From Rhodoluna sp. (GTDB lineage: Bacteria > Actinomycetota > Actinomycetes > Actinomycetales > Microbacteriaceae): a stretch of DNA of 64,000 nt. Numbering within the stretch: position 1 is the stretch's first letter; each line of letters begins with the position of its first letter. The notes under the pieces were generated by a model. It made no database searches. It was not told where the DNA came from and worked only from the letters and a program-made list of their open reading frames with translations. The DNA lies in assembly GCF_024639375.1 (NCBI RefSeq), contig NZ_JAHEIM010000004.1:59725-123724 (forward strand), given 5' to 3'. Made by a program: the position numbers and the translations under genes. This document shows, in pieces, positions 27,069 through 36,690 of the stretch.

Positions 27069-28058
27069 TTAGTTCTCGCTAAAGATTGCAGACCACTTTT
27101 CAAACCACTCTTTGCGGCTCACGTTGACATTAAGTTCGCCACCAACTGGGTTGTCACTTACGGTTGCAAACTTTGCCCATTCTGCTGGCAACTTAACTCC
27201 AGCCAACACCGGGTAGACATACATCGAAGTTGGCAGAGTCTTTTGAAAAGACGGAGTCAACATGTAGTCAATGAACTTTGCAGCGCCATCCTTGTTCTTG
27301 GCATTCTTGAGCACGCCAGCATATTCGGTTTGACGGTAGCAACCATCCAAGATCGCAGCAGTCTGACTTTGACCATCGGCACGCACTTCGTATGCAGGTG
27401 ACGATGAGTAGCTCAAAACAATTGGGTAAGCACCCTTGCCGCTCGAGCCAGAGAAGTCAGTGAAGTACGCATCTTCCCAACCGGCAGCAACTTTCACGCC
27501 GTTGGCCTTAAGTGCACGCCAGTACTGCTCCCAACCGTTTGCACCAAAACCCGAAACTGTTGCAGCCAAGAATGAAAGGCCGGTTGATGACGTGGTTGGG
27601 TTTTCAATCACAGTGAGATTGCGAAAATCTGGCTTGGTCAGGTCTTTGATCGAGGATGGTGCCGGCGTCTCGTTTTTGGCAAACCAAAACTTGTCGTAGT
27701 TCATGCAAACATCGCCAAAGTCAATTGCGCGCAAGTCGCCATCAATGATCTTGTTGTCGGTTGCTACACCGGCAAAGGTGTTGTCGATGCCATAAACCAG
27801 GTCGCCGATTGGCTGGCTCTTGGTGAGCACAAGCTTGTTGGTCATCGCGCCAGCATCGCCAGCTTTAACCTGCTTCACGGTGATGCCGGTTTCTTTTTTG
27901 AATTCGGCTAGCTGTTCCTTGCTGAACACCGCAGAATCGTGAGTCACCACGGTGAGTTCACGGCTGTAGTCAGCAAAGCCGGTGCAACCTGTGAGGGTAA
28001 TGGCTAAAACAGCGGCTGCGGCAACAGTGGCCGCAATGGTTTTGATTTTGAAATGCAT
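27069..28058 (-). CDS. thiB: Thiamine ABC transporter substrate-binding lipoprotein
   Basis: Lipoprotein signal with lipobox LTGC, then a family 1 binding protein of 329 residues: RELTVVTHDSAVFSKEQL, VKAGDAGAMTNKLVLTK, DLVYGIDNTFAG, all ThiB-like. It captures thiamine or its phosphates outside the membrane for the ThiP permease encoded immediately downstream. Expression should be shut by TPP through the riboswitch directly upstream of the ATG. Confidence 0.9.
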   Translation of the reverse strand: MHFKIKTIAATVAAAAVLAITLTGCTGFADYSRELTVVTHDSAVFSKEQLAEFKKETGITVKQVKAGDAGAMTNKLVLTKSQPIGDLVYGIDNTFAGVATDNKIIDGDLRAIDFGDVCMNYDKFWFAKNETPAPSSIKDLTKPDFRNLTVIENPTTSSTGLSFLAATVSGFGANGWEQYWRALKANGVKVAAGWEDAYFTDFSGSSGKGAYPIVLSYSSSPAYEVRADGQSQTAAILDGCYRQTEYAGVLKNAKNKDGAAKFIDYMLTPSFQKTLPTSMYVYPVLAGVKLPAEWAKFATVSDNPVGGELNVNVSRKEWFEKWSAIFSEN

Positions 28059-28065
28059 AAAGGCA

Positions 28066-28152
28066 TCCTTCCTACGCTGGCATTACCCAGATCCGGTTTA
28101 ACGGTCGAAAGCTTTAGCTTTCCTCTCAGCCTGGTTTCACCAAACTCCCGTG
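28066..28152 (-). promoter_or_regulatory. TPP riboswitch (THI element)
   Basis: On the minus strand the leader contains CGGGAG (28145-28150), CTGAGAGG (28122-28129) and GGATCTGGGTAATGCCAGCG with GAAGG after it (ending near 28066). These are the conserved P1-P5 elements of the thiamine-pyrophosphate aptamer. It ends just before the thiB ATG, so it most likely controls ribosome access: the GGAAGG at its 3' end can double as the ribosome-binding site. Confidence 0.95.
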
Positions 28153-28169
28153 CCTTTAAACCATAAAGC

Positions 28170-28199
28170 AAAAACCCCGCCGAAATCGACGGGGTTTTT
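28170..28199 (-). terminator. Intrinsic terminator of the MFS gene
   Basis: AAAACCCCG and CGGGGTTTT (28171-28179, 28190-28198) form a 9-bp stem with T-run. It lies 14 nt after the MFS stop and separates that transcript from the thiB riboswitch. Confidence 0.8.
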
Positions 28200-28212
28200 G
28201 TGTTGAAGCTAC

Positions 28213-29892
28213 TTAGTGAGCCGCAGACTGTGCCGCTTCTTGCATTGCGCTCTTGTCGCGCAATTTTGGTGCCTTGATGAAAATCGCAATAACAACAGCC
28301 ACTGCAACCACGATTGCAGCGCTCCAGAACACGGTGACTCCAGCGTCAGCAAAACCCATCAAGAATGGGCGAGCAAAACGTGGGTCAAGGTGATTCAAGA
28401 AGGATGAGTCGGTGTTTAGCTTTGTAACCAAGTCGCCCATGTTGCCACTCTGCAGTGCCTTTAAGAAGTCGGCGTTGTTTGGGTCAGCCAAAACTGCCTT
28501 GTCTTGCAGGGCTGCCTTGATGCCAGCTTGAACATCTGCATTCTTGAATGCTGCTGGAATTGTTTCGGCCAATTGGTTGAACAGAATCGAAATGAATACT
28601 GCAACACCAAGCGAGCCACCAATCTGGCGGAAGAAAGTTGCAGATGCGGTTGCAACACCAACTTCAGAAGCAGGCACCGAGCTCTGAACTGCAAGCACCA
28701 AAGTCTGCATCAACTGACCAAGACCCATACCCATCAGCACCATGCCAATTGCAGTCTGCCAATATTCAGTGTCCGGGTTGAAGCTGGTTAGCCATAGGTA
28801 TCCAAAGGCAAGCAAGATTGGGCCAAGAATCATAAAGATCTTGTAGCGACCGGTCTTGCTGGTCACCTGACCAGAGACGATTGTTGCCGTCATCATTCCG
28901 GCAACCATTGGCAACATCATGAAACCGGCTTCGGTTGGTGATGCACCCATCACAATCTGAAGTAACAGTGGAACGGTCATCATTCCACCAAACATGCCAA
29001 CACCGATGATCAAGCCCATGATTGACGCCAATGAGAAAGTCGATGACTTGAACATCTTGAGCGGCAATAGCGCTTCGTCTTTGGCTGCGCGTTCAGCAAA
29101 GATGAACCAGATGATTCCAAGAACGCTAAGTGCATAACAAACCACAGATTCGATGCTCCACCAGCCCCAGTCGCGACCGTTCTCTGCAACAAGCAGAAGC
29201 GGAACAACTGCAAGTGCGATTGCAACCGCGCCCCACCAGTCAATTCGGTGGTTCTTGGCGGTGTGAGGAACGTGCAAGAAATTAAGCACCATGAACATGG
29301 CAACCAAACCAATTGGAAGGTTGATTAGGAAAACCCAGCGCCAGCCATCAACAAACAGAATCTGGTTTGCACCAGCGAAGGCACCACCAAGAACTGGGCC
29401 AAGCACAGATGAAGTACCGAACACCGCAAGGAACATTCCCTGGTAGCGAGCACGTTCACGTGGCGGAACGATGTCGGCAAGCACGGTAAGTGCCAAAGTG
29501 AATAGACCACCGGCACCAATACCTTGAACCGCGCGCCAAGCCGCAAGCTGCAGCATGTCGGTAGCCGTGCCACAAAGCAACGAACCAACAATGAAGATCG
29601 AAATCGCAATGATGAACAAGCGACGGCGACCAAAAATGTCACCGAGCTTTCCATATAGAGGTGTCGAAATTGTTGAAGTGATCAAGTAGGCAGTTGTTAC
29701 CCAGGCCTGAAGCTCAAGACCCTTTAGGTCATCGGCGATGGTGCGCATTGCAGCACCAACCACGTTCTGATCTAGAGCGGCCAAGAACATGCCAGACATA
29801 AGCCCGACTAGAACCAAAAGAATTTGACGGTGAGTCATCTCACCAGATACTGCGGATGCGGCGGCTGCCGCTTTGCGTTCTGCACGCGCCAT
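28213..29892 (-). CDS. MFS transporter, DHA2 (EmrB/QacA) drug-efflux family
   Basis: A 559-residue, 14-helix antiporter. Motif A-like GKLGDIFGRRRLF, the DHA2 motif LDQNVVGAAMRTIADDL in helix 1, and VLGPVLGGAF (motif C) are present. A long extracellular loop lies near the C-terminus before the last helix. It probably expels toxic organic compounds; the substrate is unknown. AAAGAGAG precedes the ATG. A 40-bp gap separates it from the divergent VanY-like gene. Confidence 0.9.
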   Translation of the reverse strand: MARAERKAAAAASAVSGEMTHRQILLVLVGLMSGMFLAALDQNVVGAAMRTIADDLKGLELQAWVTTAYLITSTISTPLYGKLGDIFGRRRLFIIAISIFIVGSLLCGTATDMLQLAAWRAVQGIGAGGLFTLALTVLADIVPPRERARYQGMFLAVFGTSSVLGPVLGGAFAGANQILFVDGWRWVFLINLPIGLVAMFMVLNFLHVPHTAKNHRIDWWGAVAIALAVVPLLLVAENGRDWGWWSIESVVCYALSVLGIIWFIFAERAAKDEALLPLKMFKSSTFSLASIMGLIIGVGMFGGMMTVPLLLQIVMGASPTEAGFMMLPMVAGMMTATIVSGQVTSKTGRYKIFMILGPILLAFGYLWLTSFNPDTEYWQTAIGMVLMGMGLGQLMQTLVLAVQSSVPASEVGVATASATFFRQIGGSLGVAVFISILFNQLAETIPAAFKNADVQAGIKAALQDKAVLADPNNADFLKALQSGNMGDLVTKLNTDSSFLNHLDPRFARPFLMGFADAGVTVFWSAAIVVAVAVVIAIFIKAPKLRDKSAMQEAAQSAAH

Positions 29893-29919
29893 AAAAGGAT
29901 TTCTCTCTTTGGGGGGAAT

Positions 29920-29925
29920 TAGGCT
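29920..29925 (+). promoter_or_regulatory. Putative -10 element of the VanY-like gene
   Basis: TAGGCT, 7 nt before the ATG at 29933; it supports that start. Confidence 0.4.
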
Positions 29926-29932
29926 AAAACCT

Positions 29933-30739
29933 ATGTCTCAGCCTATGCGAACTAAGTGGAAGTTCTTTCTAACCTCCCTAATCGCCTTGGGTGCACTATT
30001 TATTCCGAGTTTGCCCACATTTGCCGAGACTGCAAGCCCATCGCCGAGCCCAACGCCGAGTGCATCCCAAGTTGTGAGCCCGTCACCAAGCCCGTCGGCT
30101 TCGCCAACACCAAGCCCAACCGCGAGTGCGCCCCCGGTGATAAACCCAGCACCAGCGTTTGACATTAATAAGGCATCATCCCAAGCGGTGGTGGTCAACA
30201 AAATTCGCCCACTCAAACCAATCACCTATAAACCTCGCGACCTCGTTTATTACAACGGAGTAGCGCTGGCCAGGGTCACATCAGATTCGTTGGTGAAGTT
30301 GGCCTTTGGCATGAAGAAGGCCGGTGCCGGCACACTTCGACTCAACAGTGGTTATCGTGCCTACAGCACTCAATCATTCATTTATAAAGATCGCGTTGCT
30401 CGATTGGGTTTGAAGGCAGGCGAGGCGCTAGCTGCGCGCCCTGGCTATTCAGAACACCAAACCGGATTAGCTGCCGACGTTAGCGCGGTTGGCCAGGGCT
30501 GTGTAATTCAGGTTTGCTTCGGCAGCACCAAGGCCGGCAAGTGGATAGCCGCCAACGCATGGCAGTACGGCTTCATTGTGCGCTACCCCAACGGCAAGAC
30601 GCCAATCACCGGCTATCAATATGAGCCATGGCACTTGCGATTCGTGGGCATTGAAATTGCCACGGATATGCGCGCCAAGAAGATCAGCGTTTTGGAGACC
30701 TATTGGGGTCTACCAGCCGCGCCTACTTATTTATATTAA
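29933..30739 (+). CDS. Secreted D-Ala-D-Ala carboxypeptidase, VanY/DacB-like
   Basis: Signal peptide or anchor ([21 protein letters not shown]), then about 45 residues of [15 protein letters not shown] linker, then a peptidase M15B domain: [28 protein letters not shown] (zinc His and Asp), EPWHLRFVG (zinc His). It trims the terminal D-Ala of peptidoglycan stems outside the cell. The ATG at 29933 is preferred over an in-frame codon 60 nt upstream that would lie inside the divergent MFS gene. The stop shares 4 nt with pgm. Confidence 0.88.
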   Translation: MSQPMRTKWKFFLTSLIALGALFIPSLPTFAETASPSPSPTPSASQVVSPSPSPSASPTPSPTASAPPVINPAPAFDINKASSQAVVVNKIRPLKPITYKPRDLVYYNGVALARVTSDSLVKLAFGMKKAGAGTLRLNSGYRAYSTQSFIYKDRVARLGLKAGEALAARPGYSEHQTGLAADVSAVGQGCVIQVCFGSTKAGKWIAANAWQYGFIVRYPNGKTPITGYQYEPWHLRFVGIEIATDMRAKKISVLETYWGLPAAPTYLY

Positions 30740-32358
30740 CCAAGCACTGAATCAACCAGTGCCTTGGCCTCAACCTGCACTTGCTTTAGGTGTTCTGCAC
30801 CCTTGAACGATTCACCATAAATCTTGTAGACGTTTTCGGTGCCCGAAGGTCGCGCTGCAAACCATGCCGATTCGGTTTCAACTTTTAAGCCACCAAGTGC
30901 TGAGTTGTTGCCGGGTGCGTGAGTAAGAATCGCGGTGATCCTCTCACCAGCAAGTTCACTTGCAGTAACTGCTTCGGCTGACAACTTGCCTAGCTTCGAC
31001 TTTTGCTCAACAGTTGCCGGCGCATCGATGCGCTCATAAGCGGGCGCACCAAACTTCTTAGTCAAGTCTTCGTAGTGCTGCGAAGGAGTCTTGCCGGTGA
31101 CTGCAGTTATCTCGCTGGCAAGCAACGCAAGAATCAAACCGTCTTTATCGGTTGACCAAGCTTTGCCATCTAGTCGCAAGAATGATGCTCCCGCAGATTC
31201 TTCGCCACCAAAACCAACCGAGCCATCAATCAAGCCCGGCACAAACCACTTAAAGCCAACGGGCACTTCAATCAAACGACGACCCAGTGACGCAACAACT
31301 TTGTTGATGATTGATGATGAAACCATGGTCTTGCCCACGGCTGCGTCAGCAGACCATCCGGGGCGATTTTGATATAGGTAGTTGATGCTTGCCGCCAAGA
31401 AGTGGTTTGGGTTCATCAAGCCGTGATCGCGAGTGACGATGCCGTGACGGTCAGCGTCGGCGTCGTTGCCAGTTGAAATGTCGAAACGATCGCGACCTTC
31501 AATTAGCGAAGCCATTGCGTGTGGTGACGAGCAATCCATGCGAATCTTGCCGTCCCAGTCCAGAGTCATAAAGCCAAACTGAAAATCAACATTTGGGTTT
31601 ACCACGGTGAGGTTCAAGTTGTAACGCTCGCCAATTGCGCCCCAGTAATCAACCGATGCGCCACCCATTGGGTCGGCACCAATCGAAATAGTTGAGTCGC
31701 GAATGGCATTCATGTTGAGCACCTGGTCAAGCTGCGAAATGTAGTTGTCGCGGAAGTGGAACTTTGAAGCCTTAGGTTCGGCACGCTTCACATCGCGAAG
31801 GCCGCCCAAAATAATTTCGTTGGCACGCGCGGCGATCCAGTTGGTTGCATCGCTATCGGCTGGGCCACCGTGAGGTGGGTTGTATTTGAAGCCGCCGTCT
31901 GTAGGTGGGTTGTGGCTAGGAGTAATCACCAGGCCGTCGGCCATAGTTGGGTCACCAAGTGGCTTGCCCTCGTTGTGATTGATGATTGCCACCGAAACCG
32001 CCGGGGTTGGCACGTAGCGATCTTCGGCGTCAACTAAAGTCGGCACGTCGTTGCCAGCCAAAACCTCAAGCGCGCTCTTCTCGGCTGGGCCCGAAAGCCC
32101 GTGGGTGTCCTTGCCAACATAAATTGGCCCGTGGATGTTCTCGCGGCGACGGTATTCAACAATCGCCTGAGTGATGGCCAGAATGTGGTCTTCGTTGAAC
32201 GAGCCCAAAAACGCGTTGCCACGGTGGCCCGAGGTGCCAAAAGTCACCTTTTGTTCGGCCGTGGTTACATCGGGGTGCAGCTCGTAATACGAGGCAACTA
32301 ATTTGTTGACATCAACTAGATCAGATTGTTGGGCTTTTTGGCCAGCGCGTTCACTCAT
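30736..32358 (-). CDS. pgm: Phosphoglucomutase (alpha-D-glucose phosphate-specific)
   Basis: Interconverts glucose-1-phosphate and glucose-6-phosphate. The 540-residue protein has [13 protein letters not shown] near the N-terminus, the phosphoserine loop in [13 protein letters not shown], the metal-binding DADADRHG, and the sugar-binding [11 protein letters not shown]-terminal [16 protein letters not shown] binds phosphate. The ATG at 32358 matches the family N-terminus ([10 protein letters not shown]). Divergent from pheA across 29 bp. Confidence 0.93.
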   Translation of the reverse strand: MSERAGQKAQQSDLVDVNKLVASYYELHPDVTTAEQKVTFGTSGHRGNAFLGSFNEDHILAITQAIVEYRRRENIHGPIYVGKDTHGLSGPAEKSALEVLAGNDVPTLVDAEDRYVPTPAVSVAIINHNEGKPLGDPTMADGLVITPSHNPPTDGGFKYNPPHGGPADSDATNWIAARANEIILGGLRDVKRAEPKASKFHFRDNYISQLDQVLNMNAIRDSTISIGADPMGGASVDYWGAIGERYNLNLTVVNPNVDFQFGFMTLDWDGKIRMDCSSPHAMASLIEGRDRFDISTGNDADADRHGIVTRDHGLMNPNHFLAASINYLYQNRPGWSADAAVGKTMVSSSIINKVVASLGRRLIEVPVGFKWFVPGLIDGSVGFGGEESAGASFLRLDGKAWSTDKDGLILALLASEITAVTGKTPSQHYEDLTKKFGAPAYERIDAPATVEQKSKLGKLSAEAVTASELAGERITAILTHAPGNNSALGGLKVETESAWFAARPSGTENVYKIYGESFKGAEHLKQVQVEAKALVDSVLG

Positions 32359-32375
32359 AGGTTCATTTTGGTCGT

Positions 32376-32381
32376 TAACCT
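32376..32381 (+). promoter_or_regulatory. Putative -10 element of pheA
   Basis: TAACCT, 6 nt before the ATG at 32388. Confidence 0.55.
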
Positions 32382-32387
32382 GTATGT

Positions 32388-33335
32388 ATGTCACCTGCAT
32401 CTCGTAACGGTTCCGCAAACAAAAAGGTCTATTCATACCTAGGCCCGATTGGCACGTTCACTGAACTTGCCTTGGCTCAGGTTGCCGAGGCCAAGGGCGC
32501 CCGCCTCAACGCGGTTGCCCACGTTCAAGAAGCCATCGACGACGTGCTCACCGGCCGTGCCATCCGTGCGGTTATTCCGGTTGAAAACTCAGTTGAGGGC
32601 GGCGTTTCAGCTACTTTGGATGCGCTTGCCGCCACCGAGAACATTCGCATCTATGGCGAATATTTGGTTCCGGTGACCTTCGATTTGGTGGCTCGGCCAG
32701 GCACTGCCCTTAAAGATGTGCACATTGTTGCCACTCACCCGGTTGCTTACGCTCAGACTCGCAACTGGCTAAACAAGAACTTAAACAAGCACGCACACTT
32801 GCCTGCGACTTCAACCGCTGCAGCTGCAGCTGAGTTGCTTGACAACGACAACGCTGATGCTGCGATTGCTGCACCAACAATCACCAATCACTACAAGCTA
32901 AAAGTTTTGGCGAAGAACATCGGTGACAACAAGAATGCACAAACTCGCTTCTTGCAAATTGGTTTGGCTGGCAAGCAATCACCGGCTGCAACCGGCAGTG
33001 ACAAAACTTCGGTGATTGTTGAATTGCCAACCGACCGACCAGGTGCATTGCTTGAAATGCTGGAGCAGTTTGCAACTCGTGGAGTGAATCTTTCGCGTAT
33101 TGAATCTCGACCAATCGGTGATCGCCTTGGTCGTTACCGTTTCAACATTGATGTTGAAGGTCACGTTAGCGATTCGGCTGTTGCCGAGGCGCTAAAAGGC
33201 CTGCACCGCTTTAGCCCAAAGATTATTTACTTGGGTTCATACCCGCGCGCCGATAAAAAGAAGTCTGTGCACGAAGGCAATAACTCAAACGTTGAGTTCA
33301 GCGCTGCCGAAGCTTGGTTGAAGTCGCTTAGATAA
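32388..33335 (+). CDS. pheA: Prephenate dehydratase
   Basis: Converts prephenate to phenylpyruvate in phenylalanine synthesis. The catalytic domain spans about residues 13-195, with [13 protein letters not shown] and [12 protein letters not shown]; an ACT regulatory domain follows, with the phenylalanine-binding GALLEML and [14 protein letters not shown]. There is no chorismate mutase fusion, as usual in actinobacteria. A short Lys-rich tail ends the 315-residue protein. Confidence 0.93.
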   Translation: MSPASRNGSANKKVYSYLGPIGTFTELALAQVAEAKGARLNAVAHVQEAIDDVLTGRAIRAVIPVENSVEGGVSATLDALAATENIRIYGEYLVPVTFDLVARPGTALKDVHIVATHPVAYAQTRNWLNKNLNKHAHLPATSTAAAAAELLDNDNADAAIAAPTITNHYKLKVLAKNIGDNKNAQTRFLQIGLAGKQSPAATGSDKTSVIVELPTDRPGALLEMLEQFATRGVNLSRIESRPIGDRLGRYRFNIDVEGHVSDSAVAEALKGLHRFSPKIIYLGSYPRADKKKSVHEGNNSNVEFSAAEAWLKSLR

Positions 33336-33365
33336 AACAGTGAATTACAGGCGCACGCGCAAGTT

Positions 33366-34331
33366 TTAAACGCGCACACTTAGCGCGCGCGGCACTGCGT
33401 TGAAATCAACTTTCACAATTTTTCCCAACGGGTCACCATCGAGTTGAATGTCGACTGGCTTTTCTGAAAGCACATGAATGTGCGCACCGCACAAGTTCTC
33501 AATCGTTTTCAAGTTAGCCGTCGAGTCCATCCATCGACGACCAAGCGATAGCGGGCGCATCACTTTGTTTTGCCAAGTCACGCGTGACCAAAAATCAATC
33601 CAGTTCCAAATTCTGCGCGGGCCAATTGCTGCAACATCGAGCACACCGTCATCCAAACGCGCATCTGGCATTAGCGAAATGTTGCCCGGCAACCAACCGG
33701 CATTACCAACCAACAGTGAGTGCAATTTCAGTCTGCGTGGTTCGCGACCATCAACCGAAACCAACAACCGATCAAACTTTGCCGGCAAAGCTTTGATGCC
33801 ACCTTCGATGTAAGCAATCCAACCAATCTTGCGCTTGAGCGCCGGGTTGGTGTTCTGCATGATTCGTGCATCCAAACCCACGCCTGCTATGCCGGTGAAA
33901 AATCGCTGATCAAGTTCGCCATTCGCAAACACTAAGTCGGCACGGCCAACATCCACAGAATATTTTTTGCCAGTCAGGCCAGCGGTCACCGCGCGCTGCA
34001 CATTGCCCAGTTCAACGCCAAGGTTTCGGGCCAACACATTGCCGGTGCCCGATGGCACAATGCCCATGGTCACATCGGTGCGGCCAGAAATCACCAGCGC
34101 TTCGGCAACACCGCGGATAGTGCCGTCACCACCGCTCACCAAAATGTGAGTGGCATTTTGCGCGAGGGCGCGAAGGGTTTGTGGGCCACCGGTTTCGCTG
34201 TCGCTGGTGGCTAGCCAAAGGGTTGGCTCCCAACCGCCCGGCAAGGTGATGGCCTCAACGGCGGCAACCAGTTTTTTGCGGTCAACGCGGCCAGGGTAAT
34301 AGATAACTGCAGCGCGTTGAGTGGAGCTCAT
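33366..34331 (-). CDS. Diacylglycerol-kinase-family lipid kinase
   Basis: The 321-residue protein has the DAGK catalytic glycine loop ILVSGGDGTIRGVAEAL, GIVPSGTGNVLARNL and the C-terminal MPDARLDDGVLDVAAIGP. It should phosphorylate diacylglycerol or a related lipid at the membrane. It is divergent from serS with a 40-bp gap. Confidence 0.88.
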   Translation of the reverse strand: MSSTQRAAVIYYPGRVDRKKLVAAVEAITLPGGWEPTLWLATSDSETGGPQTLRALAQNATHILVSGGDGTIRGVAEALVISGRTDVTMGIVPSGTGNVLARNLGVELGNVQRAVTAGLTGKKYSVDVGRADLVFANGELDQRFFTGIAGVGLDARIMQNTNPALKRKIGWIAYIEGGIKALPAKFDRLLVSVDGREPRRLKLHSLLVGNAGWLPGNISLMPDARLDDGVLDVAAIGPRRIWNWIDFWSRVTWQNKVMRPLSLGRRWMDSTANLKTIENLCGAHIHVLSEKPVDIQLDGDPLGKIVKVDFNAVPRALSVRV

Positions 34332-34337
34332 GCCTTC

Positions 34338-34343
34338 AGACTA
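34338..34343 (-). promoter_or_regulatory. Putative -10 element of the lipid kinase gene
   Basis: TAGTCT on the minus strand, 6 nt before the ATG at 34331. Confidence 0.5.
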
Positions 34344-34359
34344 ACCGAGGCCCGCAGGG

Positions 34360-34365
34360 TAACCT
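34360..34365 (+). promoter_or_regulatory. Putative -10 element of serS
   Basis: TAACCT, 6 nt before the GTG at 34372. Confidence 0.55.
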
Positions 34366-34371
34366 AGAGGG

Positions 34372-35646
34372 GTGATTGACATCAACCTGCTTCGTGAAAA
34401 CCCAGACGCCATCAAGGCATCACAGCGCGCCCGCGGTGGCGACGAAGCGTTGGTGCACCAGGCCGTATCGGCCGACGAACTATGGCGCCGCGAGCTTTTG
34501 GCCTTCGAGACTCTTCGTGCCGAGCAAAACGCCTCAGCCAAATTGGTTGGCGCAGCCAGCAAAGAAGACCGCCCAGCCCTTATTGAGGCTGGCAAGCTTT
34601 TGGCCGACAAGGTAAAGCAGGCCAGCGAGGCTGCCGATGCAGCCAAAACCGCGCTTGATGCCATTGTTTGGCAGATTGAAAACGTAGTTATCGAAGGCGT
34701 GCCAACCGGTGGCGAAGAGAACTTCGTAGTGGTTAAAGAAGTAGGCACTAAGCCGAACTTTGATTTCGAGGCTCGCGACCACGTTGCCTTGGGTGAACTC
34801 CTAGACATCATCGACATTGAGCGCGGCACCAAAATCTCAGGCTCACGCTTCTACTTCTTGAAGGGCTGGGGTGCTCGCCTCGAACTTGCCATGATGAACA
34901 TGGCTCTCGACTATGCAGCCAAGAACGACTTCACCGCTTTGATTACTCCAACCCTGGTTCGCCCAGAGGTTATGGCCGGCACCGGTTTCTTGAACCAGCA
35001 CGCCGACGAAATTTATTACCTACCTGCGGATGACCTTTACCTCACCGGCACCAGCGAAGTTGCGTTGGCTGGTTATCACCGTGACGAAATCATCGATCTT
35101 TCAGAAGGCCCACTGCGTTATGCCGGTTGGTCAACTTGCTACCGACGCGAAGCCGGTTCTGCTGGTCGCGACACCCGTGGCATTTTGCGCGTGCACCAAT
35201 TCAACAAGCTTGAAATGTTTAGCTACATTGACCCGGTCGATAGCGAAGCAGAGCACGCAAAGTTGTTGGCGTTTCAAGAAGCAATGCTTCAGGCTTGCGA
35301 ATTGCCATACCGAGTTATCGACACCGCAGCTGGCGACTTGGGTTCAAGTGCAGCGCGCAAGTTTGATGCTGAGGCTTGGGTGCCAACTCAAGACCAATAC
35401 CGCGAACTCACATCAACTTCAAACTGCACAACTTTTCAGGCTCGTCGCCTAAACGTGCGTTTTAGAAATGCCGAAGGCAAGACTCAAACTGCAGCAACTC
35501 TTAACGGCACACTTGCAACGACTCGTTGGTTGGTTGCGATTCTTGAGAACCACCAACAGGCCGATGGTTCGGTGCGCATTCCTGAGGCGCTGCGCCCATA
35601 CCTTGGTGGTCAAGAAGTTATTTCACCAAAGGTCAGTGCCAAATAA
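34372..35646 (+). CDS. serS: Seryl-tRNA synthetase
   Basis: Class II aminoacyl-tRNA synthetase of 424 residues. The N-terminal coiled-coil tRNA arm (about residues 25-105) is followed by the catalytic domain with motif 2 in [21 protein letters not shown] and motif 3 in [18 protein letters not shown]. Two tRNA-Ser genes lie within 4 kb. GTG start with a 6-nt-spaced -10 element. A HAD phosphatase gene follows 3 nt after the stop and is probably cotranscribed. Confidence 0.95.
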   Translation: MIDINLLRENPDAIKASQRARGGDEALVHQAVSADELWRRELLAFETLRAEQNASAKLVGAASKEDRPALIEAGKLLADKVKQASEAADAAKTALDAIVWQIENVVIEGVPTGGEENFVVVKEVGTKPNFDFEARDHVALGELLDIIDIERGTKISGSRFYFLKGWGARLELAMMNMALDYAAKNDFTALITPTLVRPEVMAGTGFLNQHADEIYYLPADDLYLTGTSEVALAGYHRDEIIDLSEGPLRYAGWSTCYRREAGSAGRDTRGILRVHQFNKLEMFSYIDPVDSEAEHAKLLAFQEAMLQACELPYRVIDTAAGDLGSSAARKFDAEAWVPTQDQYRELTSTSNCTTFQARRLNVRFRNAEGKTQTAATLNGTLATTRWLVAILENHQQADGSVRIPEALRPYLGGQEVISPKVSAK

Positions 35647-35649
35647 AAC

Positions 35650-36495
35650 ATGAGCATTGCAACGGGTGACGATCGCTGGCTAATTGGCATCGACATTGAC
35701 GGCACCTTGGTGCACGACGATGGCTACCTTTCACCAAATGTTGTTGAGCAAGTTGAACGCGTTCGATCACTCGGTCACGAAGTAATTGTTGCCACCGGCC
35801 GCAGCGCATCAAACGCAATTCCAGTGATTCGCGATGTTGGCATTCAACACGGATTCAGCGTTTGCTCAAACGGTGCCGTCACCATCGAAGTTGATGACAC
35901 TCACGAACGCGGCTTTCGCACTCACGAGGTAATTTCGTTTGACCCATCCCCGGTGCTTGGTCAACTAATCGAGAAACTGCCCAAGGCTCACTTTGCCGTT
36001 GAAGACCTCGATGGTTCTTATCGGTTTCACCGCCCGTTTCCCGATTACGCATTAGGCGATCAGAATCACGAAACTCCCCTGCAAGAGTTGATGAACCACC
36101 CGGTTAGCCGCGTTGTGGTTTTGTCGCCTGAGCATGACGTTGATGAATTCCTCGGATTGATCTCGGGCATCGGGTTGCACTCGGTCTCTTATGCCATTGG
36201 CTACACCGCTTGGCTCGACATTTCGCCTAAAGGCATAAGTAAGGCATCGGCACTCGAGAAGCAACGCACCGAGCTAGGCATTCGTGCCGACCAGGTAATC
36301 ACCATTGGTGACGGCCGCAACGACATTCAAATGTTTGAGTGGGCACGAGCTGGCGGCGGGCTTTCATTTGCAATGGGCCAGGCCCCGGATGACGTAAAAG
36401 AGTATGCAACCGCGGTGACCGCAGCCGTTGAGGAAGATGGCGTGGCCCAAGTTCTTCAAGGTTTTGAAGGAATTCTGTTCACCCGAGAGGGCTAA
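35650..36495 (+). CDS. HAD-superfamily Cof-type phosphatase
   Basis: A 281-residue HAD hydrolase of the IIB (Cof) type. Motif I is IGIDIDGTLVHDDG with the nucleophile Asp, the Lys motif is in DISPKGISKASALE, and motif IV is TIGDGRNDIQMFEWA. Likely substrate is a sugar phosphate or other small phosphate ester. The gene sits 3 nt after serS, an association also seen in other actinobacteria. Confidence 0.88.
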   Translation: MSIATGDDRWLIGIDIDGTLVHDDGYLSPNVVEQVERVRSLGHEVIVATGRSASNAIPVIRDVGIQHGFSVCSNGAVTIEVDDTHERGFRTHEVISFDPSPVLGQLIEKLPKAHFAVEDLDGSYRFHRPFPDYALGDQNHETPLQELMNHPVSRVVVLSPEHDVDEFLGLISGIGLHSVSYAIGYTAWLDISPKGISKASALEKQRTELGIRADQVITIGDGRNDIQMFEWARAGGGLSFAMGQAPDDVKEYATAVTAAVEEDGVAQVLQGFEGILFTREG

Positions 36496-36527
36496 CTTCG
36501 GCTTCGGGTGGCGCTTTCAGCCCCCGT

Positions 36528-36542
36528 CGGCTAAACTGTCAA
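36528..36542 (+). promoter_or_regulatory. Promoter -10 region of tRNA-Ser(UGA)
   Basis: CGGCTAAACTGTCAA contains TAAACT (36532-36537), 10 nt before the mature 5' end. The same 15-mer with one change precedes the other tRNA-Ser gene. Confidence 0.55.
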
Positions 36543-36547
36543 GGCGC

Positions 36548-36633
36548 GGAAGCGTGCCGGAGCGGCCGAACGGAACAGTCTTGAAAACTGTCGTCGTTAA
36601 TAGCGACCGTGGGTTCAAATCCCACCGCTTCCT
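36548..36633 (+). tRNA. tRNA-Ser (anticodon UGA)
   Basis: The acceptor stem pairs GGAAGCG (36548-36554) with CGCTTCC (36626-36632). The anticodon stem ACAGT/ACTGT holds loop CTTGAAA, with TGA at 36582-36584. A long variable arm (GTCGTTAATAGCGAC) is the class II hallmark of serine tRNA, and the T arm contains GTTCAAAT. The 3' CCA is not encoded. Confidence 0.95.
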
Positions 36634-36641
36634 CCATACAG

Positions 36642-36672
36642 AAAAGACCCAGACAACTCTGGGTCTTTTCTG
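36642..36672 (+). terminator. Intrinsic terminator after tRNA-Ser(UGA)
   Basis: AAAAGACCCAGA (36642-36653) and TCTGGGTCTTTT (36658-36669) make a perfect 12-bp stem with a CAAC loop and terminal T-run. Confidence 0.85.
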
Positions 36673-36690
36673 CTTAAACTAGAAATTCAT

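Noticed and set aside
25478..28058. Ferric iron (FbpAB-type) importer
   Set aside because: The permease form would fit, but the TPP riboswitch and ThiB-like binding protein point to thiamine.
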